This document shows, in pieces, positions 43,985 through 54,800 of a DNA stretch of 64,000 bases (position 1 is the first letter of the stretch; every line of letters starts with the position of its first letter). This DNA is from Cladorhizidae sp. MBARI D1340-BT2. Taxonomy: Eukaryota; Porifera; Demospongiae; Poecilosclerida; Cladorhizidae. The notes beneath the pieces were generated by a model. That model did not search any database. It had not been told where the DNA came from and saw only the letters and a list, made by a program, of their open reading frames with translations. The translations under genes and the position numbers were made by a program. The stretch is taken from assembly GCA_028752905.1 (NCBI GenBank), contig JAQNBH010000014.1, forward strand, positions 17,033,250-17,097,249, given 5' to 3'.

Positions 43985-44260
43985 GTGCTATACATTGGCA
44001 AGTTCTCATTTCACTTTTGCAATGCAGTGGACAGTTTTGGAGTCCTCCGGTAGTAAAGTTATGACGAATGTCATGCTATATGTGTATGGAGGGGGGTGGG
44101 GGGTGGGGGGTGGAGTAGATACATACATCTTATAGTTAAATTTCACATTTTTAATGTTTCGGAGGATGCTGGTTTACTTGCGAAGGATTTGAGGCATGCT
44201 GGAAGTGTTACGCTGGTCTAAGTTACTAAGAAGCTGTCATAGTGAGTTTTGGCAGAGATA
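43985..44260 (+). repeat. Poly-G-bearing dispersed repeat, copy 3
   Basis: Same order of blocks as 40960-41240. The G tract here is interrupted (GGAGGGGGGTGGGGGGTGG near 44090). Confidence 0.7.
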
Positions 44261-44599
44261 TCTCGTGTTTACCATTTTAAAATAGGTCCCCAAAATGCCA
44301 ATATGTTGTGTCCATGTGGGCTTATAGACTCGGTGCCTTTGGGAGAGTGGGTCACCTACCTCGAAATGTCCCTTGGAGCCAACCCATTGCCGAAGAAAAA
44401 ACCCATTGTTTCAACTATTTGTCAATCTTATCCAAACTGATACTTTTGGCCTACCCAACATATCACACACAACATTTGTCATCTCTTTACCGCAGGATGC
44501 CTCCAAAAGTCGAACAACTTAATAGATAATGTTGCATTCTGATGGAGTCATCATCACAGATAAAAGCAGAGACTACCTCAGAAACCACTCAGTTCTAGC
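44261..44599. other. No recognised feature
   Basis: No gene signal I can support; short ORFs lack similarity. Confidence 0.4.
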
Positions 44600-45130
44600 C
44601 CTAGCCACACACTAGTGCCAGGCTGCAGTGGAATGCTTCATGGCTCTAGTCCTAGCCACACACTAGTGCCAGGCTGCAGTGGAATGCTTCATGGCTCTAG
44701 TCCTAGCCACACACTAGTGCCAGGCTGCAGTGGAATGCTTCATGGCTCTAGCCCTAGCCACACACTATTGCCGGGCTGCAGTGGAATGCTTCATGGCTCT
44801 AGTCCTAGCCACACACTAGTGCCAGGCTGCAGTGGAATGCTTCATGGCTCTAGCCCTAGAGACACATTAGTGCCAGGCTGCAGTGGAATGCTTCATGGCT
44901 CTAGCCCTAGCCACACACTAGTGCCAGGCTGCAGTGGAATGCTTCATGGCTCTAGCCCTAGCCACACACTAGTGCCAGGCTGCAGTGGAATGCTTCATGG
45001 CTCTAGCCCTAGCCACACACTAGTGCCGGGCTGCAGTGGAATGCTTCATGGCTAGTTGCCAGGCTGCAGTGGAATGCCTCATGGCTCTAGCCCTAGCCAC
45101 ACACTAGTGCCGGGCTGCAGTGGAATGCCT
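44600..45130. repeat. Minisatellite, 51-bp unit, about 10 copies
   Basis: Unit ACTAGTGCCAGGCTGCAGTG, GAATGCTTCATGGCTCTAGT, CCTAGCCACAC. Because 51 is a multiple of three, the frames stay open and give a repeated PGCSGMLHGSSPSHTL peptide. There is no start context, splice signal or flanking coding to suggest a real protein. Confidence 0.95.
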
Positions 45131-45134
45131 CGTG

Positions 45135-45740
45135 TCTATTGCCCATTGAAGCCGATTGATGTTTACAATTTTTAATCAGGCAAAGGAATTGTATGGAAAC
45201 TTTAAACTAAATACTAATCGTTAATCCATCATGATTTTGGGAGTAACCCTAGGACTGATATTGTGTCATGCTCGTCATCCTCCCCTCCCCCAACTTTGCC
45301 CATGGAATGCACATGCATGTTTTTCACAGGAAGGGGAGTTTTCCATTCACTCCCGGCCCAGTTCTGCTGTCCTCATCACCCTCAGAAAGGCTCCTCCTCC
45401 ACTCCCCTCCTCTACCACTGCCGAGGGGAGCAGCTGTCCCGCATTACAAGACACTGTTGCTATGCAACCATACACTTTGACAATCAAATGATCAAAACTC
45501 AGTTGTCAACTTACCCCCCCCCCCTCGAATATAACCATCTGGTGATCGATAATGAAACAAAATGCAGCAGTACTGGAATACAAAAAAAATAGTATTAAAT
45601 TATAAAAATATATATACAAACACGCACTGCTAAACCACACCCACTATTTCACACATGTATGTATAGGCATATATGTGTGAATCATGCACGTGTACATTAT
45701 GATGTCCTGATAATTATGATTAATTTGGCAGGGGCGTGGG
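45135..45740. other. Downstream region of the PLP/M6-like gene
   Basis: Lies 3' of the last coding exon of the minus-strand gene and may hold its 3' untranslated region. AATAAA-like signals are possible on the minus strand, but none could be assigned with confidence. A C run lies at about 45515-45524. Confidence 0.35.
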
Positions 45741-45747
45741 ATGGAGC

Positions 45748-45849
45748 TCAGCGTCTCTTCATGTCGTACTCGTTGCGAGTGTTTTCTCTGTAGTCGATGT
45801 GGTCACGCCCACTGACAAAGTTTCCCACGTGAACTGTGACCAAGATCAC
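45748..45849 (-). CDS. PLP/M6-like terminal coding exon
   Basis: Acceptor CCCTTCTTCCAG, then VILVTVHVGNFVSGRDHID, YRENTRNEYDMKRR and TGA. It completes the fourth membrane span and gives a short charged cytoplasmic tail. Confidence 0.78.
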   Translation of the reverse strand: MILVTVHVGNFVSGRDHIDYRENTRNEYDMKRR

Positions 45850-48800
45850 CTGGAAGAAGGGGGTAAGAGGGGAGGGGGGATATTTAAATAAATATTACAA
45901 TGGGATGAAACGGTTACTCAATATTTCAGCTAGATACTTACTAGCCATCAATCTCATTATTGCTGATGAAGGCAAGAGCATCTAGCCTCCATCTCATTAT
46001 TGCTGATGAAGGTGAGAGCATCTAGCCTTCATCTCATTATTGCTGATGAAGGTGAGAGCATCTAGTCTTCATCTCATTATTGCTGATGAAGGAGAGAGCA
46101 TCTAGCCTTTATCTCATTATTGCTGATGAAGGTGAGAGCATCTAGCCTTCATCTCATTATTGCTGATGAAGGCGTGAGCATCTAGCCTTCATCTCATTAT
46201 TGCTGATGAAGGTGAGAGCATCTAGCCTTCATCTCATTATTGCTGATGAAGGTGAGAGCATCTAGCCTTCATCTCATTATTGCTGATGAAGGTGAGAGCA
46301 TCTAGCCTTCATCTCATTATTGCTGATGAAGGTGAGAGCATCTAGTCTTCATCTCATTATTGCTGATGAAGGTGAGATCATCTAGCCTTCATCTCATTAT
46401 TGCTGATGAAGGTGAGAGCATCTAGCCTTCATCTCATTATTGCTGATGAAGGTGAGAGCATCTAGTCTTCATCTCATTATTACTGACGAAGGTGAGAGCA
46501 TCTAGCCTTCATTTCATTATTGCTGACGAAGGTGAGAGCATCTAGTCTCCATCTCATTATTGCTGATGAAGGCAAGAGCATCTAGCCTTACGTTGAGTAA
46601 CAAATTTTAAGTTGGTCGTTAATAGTTGTTTTTGTTCTCATGTGAGCTGATGAGTTGGGAAAAAAACAGGAACTGGGCCATCTCTGTGTCACTGAACAGA
46701 AATCGAGTTTCCTTTAATTAAGTTCACCCAATTTACACACGTTTATGATTTTGAGCGCGACATGATTACTATGAGATTGGTTCGACATTAAAAAAAGCAC
46801 GTGTCTGTTAGCTAGGCTTATGCTATTTTGATTGGTGAGGCACAATTGATGGTTGCTCTTTTCTTATTTCTTTCCATTCCATCTCTCCTCCATAAATGAT
46901 CTTCCCAGCAGCGACTGTCTCCTCCTGACAGCTGGTGAGTGACTCTGCAATCACTGCAACGACTAAGTGGCTACTCCAGGGTCCGTGAGGCAGTCACGTT
47001 CTCCATCTTCGGGGCCATCCACTTCTGTATGCAGTACATTGTCTCCAGCATTCCAGACACATGCACAATCATAACACAATGAAAAATACAATACAGTAAC
47101 ACTCTTAACTGTATATCACTATATACATATATATGCTCTCTACTGGCATGTCCACTTTGTCTCTGCCTATCTAGATATTGCTGCTCAGCTTTCCTGCTCT
47201 CTCCTGACATGTCCACTTTGTCTCAGCCTATCTAGATATTGCTGCTCAGCTTTCCTGCTCTCTCCTGGCATGTCCACTTTGTCTCTGCCTATCTAGATAT
47301 TGCTGCTCAGCTTTCCTGCTCTCTCCTGGCATGTCCACTTTGTCTCAGCCTATCTAGATATTGCTGCTCAGCTTTCCTGCTCTCTCCTGGCATGTCCACT
47401 TTGTCTCAGCCTATCTAGATATTGCTGCTCAGCTTTCCTGCTCTCTCCTGACATGTCCACTTTGTCTCAGCCTATCTAGATATTGCTGCTCAGCTTTCCT
47501 GCTCTCTCCTGGCATGTCCACTTTGTCTCAGCCTATCTAGATATTGCTGCTCAGCTTTCATGCTCTCTCCTGGCATGTCCACTTTGTCTCAACTCGTGTC
47601 AAATATTGTTTATGCTACTCAAAGATCTCCTGCTCTCTCCTGGCATGTTTACTGTACATACATCATTGTTATCTCCTCAGGGCATTCCTCTCATCACTAT
47701 CGTAGGGCTCTCTATTTTTCAAGACGGTCATGTTGTCTATCTTTCGGCCTCTCTTGGCTGGTCTCGGCTCCACCCTCAACCCACTGCTTGGCATTTCTTT
47801 TGACAGTTGAGCTATTTATTTGGTACAGGGACACGCCCGAGTATGCCAGCTCTTCCGGCTAGCAGCTGCAATAAACAAGAGTTCAAAGTTCAATGCTTTA
47901 TCACTGAAAAACCAGCATGCATAACGAGAGGCTCAACTTCGCACGCATTCAAAGACTAACTCTTGACAACGTATGCAAACCTTCAAGTACGCTCTTGATG
48001 TCCTCCCTCAGCATTTCAGCGCCGTAGCAACCAACAGGCGACCATTATCTGGGAATGTGTGCTCCGTAAACAAGGATAGCTCTTGTTAAAAATAGCTCGC
48101 GTAACCACGGTTAATGTTTGGGGGAGGGGACCGTTCTTCTCTACTCAACGAAATCCAATATGTAGGAATGCTCTTCCACATGACAAATACATGTCAAACC
48201 TGTTTACACTACCTTTTATTCTAGCCCATATTGAATGTCTAAAATGGGAGTCGAGCTGAACTTGACTTCAAGGACTTCATCAACAATTCCAGGTTATTTT
48301 AAGCTTTATTTTATCTTAAACCTTTACTGTGTTGCTCCATACGGAATGCTGCAATTATGTATGGCAACAGCAAAAGGAAGAACATTTCTAGTATAAACTT
48401 GGCCAAGGAATTATCCAGAAGCTGATATATATATATATTCAGTGTTTAGGTCATCAGACAGCTACATACATTCAGAACATGATCTCTGCAGGGACTCGGG
48501 GGACACACACTGGACCAATCACACTTGGTTGAGGCCAGTTGGTAGGCTGACAATTTACCTCTATGGGGACACACACTGGACCAACATCACACTGGGTTAA
48601 GGCCAGTTAAAGTAGGTTGACAACGGCTCTATGGGGACACACACTGGACCAACGTCACATGGATTGAGGCAGGTTGAAGTAGGTCGACAATAGCTCTATG
48701 GGGAGACACACTGGACCAACACCACACTGGGTTGAGGCAGGTTGAAAACAGCTCTATGGGGACACACATTGGACCAACGTCACACTGGGTAGAGGCAGGT

Positions 48801-51800
48801 TGAAGTAGGTTGACAATAGCTCTATGAGGACATACACTGGCCCAACATCATACTGGATTGAGGCAGGTTGAAGTAGGTTGACAATAGCTCTATGGGGACA
48901 TACACTGGACCAACGTCACACTGGATTGAGGCAGATTGAAGTAGGTTGACAATAGCTCTATGGGGACACACACTAATATCTCACTGGGTTGAGGCAGGTT
49001 GAAGTACAGTAGGTTGACAACAGCTCTATGGGGACACACACTGGACAAACATCACACTGGGTAGAGGCAGGTTGAAGTACGTTGACAACAGCTTTATGGG
49101 GACACACACTAGACCAAATACACTGGGCAGAGGCAGGTTGAAGTAGGTCGACAATAGCTCTATGGGGACACACACTGGACCAACGTCACACTGGGTTCAG
49201 GCAGGTTGAAGTACGAAGGCTGAATATGCATGCATGTCCAGCCTCCCCCGGTAAGCATGCTGCACTGTGCCAAACTTACTATTCCCATGGTGACCATCAC
49301 AGCAAAGAGGAGTGCTGCACAGAAGGCTTTTCCTACAGACGAACCCTGCAGGAGTAAACACAAACAACATCTGGTCATTATATTCCTTCCACATTTGACA
49401 CTGCTACATGTATGTGGTGTAAGCTCTACTAGATTCATGCTGGAGATGACGGAAGAACATTTAAGAGACGGTTAAGGTCTCTCAGACATCCTTCAGGTAC
49501 TAGTGGAAAGGCGAGTTTTTAAAAATTTATTTTAAATGGCTACCGTAAACGATGGAAACTGTCAAGCATTTTAATCGCTAAATGTGCGACTCGGTTGCAA
49601 TAAGCACATACAATTTTTTTTTTTTTAAAGCACGATATTTTAATTTATCACACATGTGTATAATTAGCTGCACTGAAGAAAGCTTTATCTAAACGTATCG
49701 AGCACATTTGGTGGAAGAATGAGTCTATTCAAATTCCTCACATAACTCGATCATGTGACATTCGATCCCAAAATTATGACGGTCATAAGATACAATTGAT
49801 ATTAATATTATAGGTGGTTGATTTGACCATCCTCGACTTCAATCCTACTCGTTGGGATGCTTGCAGTTCCTATTGTCTTGCAGCTGCACCTGCAGCACGC
49901 TCTGCAGTGTGGAGTAGGTGTAACACACACAGTTATTTATTAGCGACAGGAAAAGTGATGGATTCGTTTTTCTAATGAACATTTGAGTTAGTATGAATTA
50001 GTGAATACTTGGGAGTTAGCATGAATCAGTGAACACTTGAGTTAGCATGAATTAGTGAACACTTGGAGTTAGCTTGAATTAGTGAACACTTGAGTTAGCA
50101 TGAATTAGTGAACACTTGAGTTAGCATGAATTAGTGAACACTTGAGTTAGCATGAACTAGTGAACACTTGAGTTAGCATGAATTAGTGAACACTTGAGTT
50201 AGCATGAATTAGTGAACACTTGAGTAGCATGAATTAGTGAACACTTGAGTTAGCATGAATTAGTGAACACTTGAGTTAGCATGAATTAGTGAACACTTGA
50301 GTAGCATGAATTAATGAACACTTGAACTAGCATGAATTAGTAAACACTTGAGTTAGCATGAACACTTCAGTTAGCATGAATTAATGAACACTTGAGTTAG
50401 CATGAATTTAATTCCAAGATTGGGTATTTTCAACACAAAACGCACTATTTTTTAGTGAATGTGAATTTCATGAGTAATGGTGCCTTGCATTGCAGACTGA
50501 ATGTTTGTTAGCCTGTGTTTACAGAGTTCTGTAATAATAGCTGACATAATGAGGAAGATTTGCTGTGTAGCTGTAGGGCTAGAGCAGCAGTTGCCATGGC
50601 ATTCTGTGTAGCTGTAGTTGTAGGGCCAGAGCTGAAGTTGTAGGGCTAGGGCCACAGTTGCCATGGCATTCTGTGTAGCTGAATTTGTAGGGCTAGAGCT
50701 AGGGCAGCAGTTGCCATGGCATTCTGTGTAGCTGTAGTTGCCATGGCTTTCTGTGTAGCTGTAGTTGCCATGGCATTGTGTGCAGCTGAATTTGTAGGGC
50801 TAGAGCTAGGGCAGCAGTTGTCATGGCATTCTGTGCAGCTGTAGTTGTAGGGCCAGAGCTAGGGCAGCAGTTGCCATGGCATTCTGTGTGGCTGTAGTTG
50901 TAGGGCCAGAGCTAGGGCAGCAGTTGCCATGGCATTCTGTGTGGCTGTAGTTGTAGGGCCAGAGCTAGGGCAGCAGTTGCCATGGAATTGTGTGTAGCTG
51001 TAGTTGTAGGGCCAGAGCTAGGGCAGCAGTTGCCATGGCATTCTGTGTGGCTGTAGTTGTATGGAGCTAGAGCATCTGTATGACCCCAGGATATTCAGGG
51101 AGTACGGTTATTAGCTGCCTAGCAACATCTTTTTAACTTTGGACAGCCATGGATCATCCCAGACAATCCATAGCAGAGATGTCTGTCTGAGTAGTGACAG
51201 TTATGTGCCATTCTATAGAAGTAAATACACTATATATATAATTATATCATAAACCCACTCAAAGATTTCCCTTGGTGATCACGTGCATTGGTTTGTTAGG
51301 CATGTACAGTGTACATGGAGTCCAGTTCCTGCCTGCTGCTATACATGTAAGCATGTGCACACAACAAACGCCTTCTAGGGTGTCCTATTAGGTGAGTCCC
51401 TGTGCAAGCAAATGACCTCAGCATTATAATGCCTGCTGTTACTCATCCTGGTATAGCATGTCAAGAAGTCATTTGATCAATTAGGGCGTGGTTGGACAGG
51501 GTTACATTTGTTAAGGGTGCGTGTGTGTTAACAGTGGTGCTTAGTTACAGAGCAGTATCATGTCAGCAAACACACAAGCAGCCACTCACATCGCTGCAGA
51601 GAGTCGCGAGCTCCTGCGCGTCACAGATGGCGAAATAGGTGAAGTCTGTACCGAAAGAGAAAGGACATGATGTGCATAAAGAAATGGTCGGAATGAAAAA
51701 GAAAAACATTTCAGGGGGATATCTTGTATTTATCAGGGACAAAGAGAATGGCCATTGTTGTGGGGATGCTTGGACAAGAACAACAGGGCACTTTAAAAAA

Positions 51801-54800
51801 CACGCCGCTCCCTCTCTCTCCCCTCTTTGTCCGGGGGAGGCCCCCACCCTTCATTTTGCGCCATTACACATTTGCCCTGCAGAGAGGACAACAAGATGAT
51901 GGTGAAGTCAGGCAGTTACATTAAGCAACACGCTCCGCTCCATTAAGAAAATATGCACCAATGCTATATTCTATGTTTAGAGGGACCCATCTAAAGACGA
52001 CATTTTCTGTTTCAGGTTATATTTAAAGATGCCATTTTCTGTTTCAGGTTTCACCTAATTCCATTTCATCGTAAACATTTATGAAGCTTCCAGTTTCAAA
52101 ATTGTTTTCATGAAAAGAAGTGCACAGATGAATGCAAGAGGTACATCACATGGTCTTCGACTGCTTGGCACGTTCCTCCGCTGATATATCTATCTAGCAG
52201 ATGCACTTCTCTTGGGCTTCTTGGCTCTTGCAGGGAATGAATCTGCCACCCCTTGTTCCACATGCATACAGATGCTTTAACCCTCTGGATGCTGGAGCGT
52301 GCATTCTATTGTACAGTGTGAGAAATTACAATCAGACATCACATTTTCTGAGCATCTCGTGCATTTGCCTGAACAAAAATCAATGCTGTCAAAATGTCTG
52401 AGCAACACTAATGAGCGCTCTAGAATACACGCATGCACACAACCACGAACGTATGGAAGCATCAGATGCCCCACCCTCTGACACAGACAGTAATGAGAAG
52501 GAGGAGGAGAAGCTGTTACCTGATGACTGGGGATGACGGGATACAGAACGACCGACTCAATCTGTTACTTGCATTGCTCATTATAGAGTTTTATTGTCTT
52601 TGCACTTATTATATACTTGATGCAGGGTTGTATACAGAAATTTTGCCAAGGGGGGGCGAACTTGAGATATGGAAAAATAAGGGGGGGCGGAGAGCCTGGA
52701 TGGTGCGGAAAGGGGACGTGCACCCTGGGCTTCCGCGTGGAGTACGAAAGTGTTTTACCCACAGGTATTTTTGCAGTACTAACTGTATATATAGCTGCTA
52801 CTTATGATGGCATGCACCTTTTCTAAAATCTTTAGTACAACATTCCATCTTAAATATTTGCTGAAGTTGCATGCTACGGCAATCAGCATATATAGATTAG
52901 ATATAGTCACTTGTCACTCGTATAATGGAGGTGGGCTTTTGTGAAATCGAATTATGTTGCATTCCATGCATTTTCTTACAAAATCATGGACAACAGGTTT
53001 CATACACAATTTTTCTCTAGTTCTCTAGGGGGGGGGGGGGGGGGGGGGTGGAAATGGTTGGTCACTTGGTGCCCTAATTTTTGTTAATATTTTCTTAACA
53101 TGTTCATAAGTCGTAAAAGGGGAGTCTGGGGGGAAGATCCCCCCATATTTTTTTTTGCTTTTACAATGTCTGAGGATAGCTATTTTGACTGACTACCAAT
53201 GGCATTATGCTATACCGAACTATGGCTAGACTGTATATATTTCTCATGATATTGTAGCTGCTTGGAAAAAGGAGAGCATGTGTCATGACACGATGACATC
53301 ACACACCACCACGTGCTCTCCTTTGTAGGTTTGTCACTTCTTTTGTTTCTCCTTCTTTCCCACTCCCTCTCTCTCAGTATTTTTAACTCAGTCCATTATG
53401 TCATGGTCTTCAAGTCTAATCTTAGACATGATGTCATCACACGCCACCACGTGTTCTCCTTTGTAGGTTTGTCACTTCTTCAGTTCCCTCCTTCTTTCCC
53501 ACTCTCTCTCAGTATTTTTAACTCAGTCCATTATGTCATGGTCTTAAAGTCATCACACACCACCACGTGTTCTCCTTTGTAGGTTTGTCACTTCTTCAGT
53601 TCCCTCCTTCTTTCCCACTCTCTCTCAGTATTTTTAACTCAGTCCATTATGTCATGGTCTTAAAGTCTCTATAAAAGAAACCTTACTAGCCGATTTCTCT
53701 TCATATTAATATGGATATTCGCTCATACTTTGCAAGTACTTCTCAAGCCTCTTCTCATGCTAATAGCAGCGATAGCGAAGATAGCAGAACAGATAGCTCT
53801 GAGCATGTCGAGGCATCTAGTCCTAGCCTTAGTCCTCCACCTTCAAAGAAAAGCAAGCAAAACAAACACCGCTCTTCTGTATCCACGAAGAGAAAATACT
53901 CTAAGAGCTGGGAGAAAGATTTCAGTTGGCTCTATTATGACGAGGATAGTGATGGTGCCTTTTGCAAGGTTTGCAAGCAATCTGGTCTGCAGCGTACTGG
54001 AGGAGTGTGGGTCACACAACCTTGCAGAAATTGGAAGAAAGCTGTTGAAAAAATGAAAGCTCATGCGAGAAGTGACTTCCATATCCATGCAACTCAAGCT
54101 CTTTTTGCAGCTAAAGGAGCAGCCAAAGGTGGAACAGTTGTACAGCAACTCCAGAATGTTTTAGCTCGCAAAAGAGCTCAGAACAGAGCTGCAGTGAAGT
54201 GCCTGATCCTACTCACTCATTTTCTTACGAAAGAACAAGTTGCACATTCGACAAAATTTGAGAAGCTGGTTGACGTGGTGGTTCGATGTGGCAGCCAACA
54301 TTTGAAGCAATTCTTAGAAACTGCACCAAGAAATGCTGTGTACACATCAAGAGTGGCTGTGGTTGAATTCATCGAATCATTGGGGACATGGGTGGAGGAG
54401 TCGATTCTGAAGCGACTTCAAAAGGCACCTATGTACAGCCTCATGGCAGATGAGTGCACAGATGTCACCAACGTAGAAGAATTGTCTGTGTTTTGCCGCT
54501 GGAAGGAAGATGGTGTACCAGTAGAGTGCTTTCTGGAGCTTATTCCATTGAAGAAGGCTGATGCAGAGACCATCTATTCTAATCTCATCGATTGTTTAAA
54601 GAAGAAAGGTCTACAAGTCGGAAGAATAGTTGGATTGGGATTTGATGGAGCTGCAACTTTTTCTGGACGAAAGACCGGGGTTCAGGCACGTATCAAGAAA
54701 CATACTCCTCACGCTCTGTTTATACACTGCCACTGTCACTTACTGCAGTTGGCTTGTGTGCAAGCTGCCAATAAAACTCCTGGAATTGCTCATGTTTACA

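Noticed and set aside
44615..45055. 146-codon repetitive ORF (PGCSGMLHGSSPSHTL repeats)
   Set aside because: The 51-bp minisatellite unit is a multiple of three, so frames remain open by default. No start context, splice sites or flanking coding.
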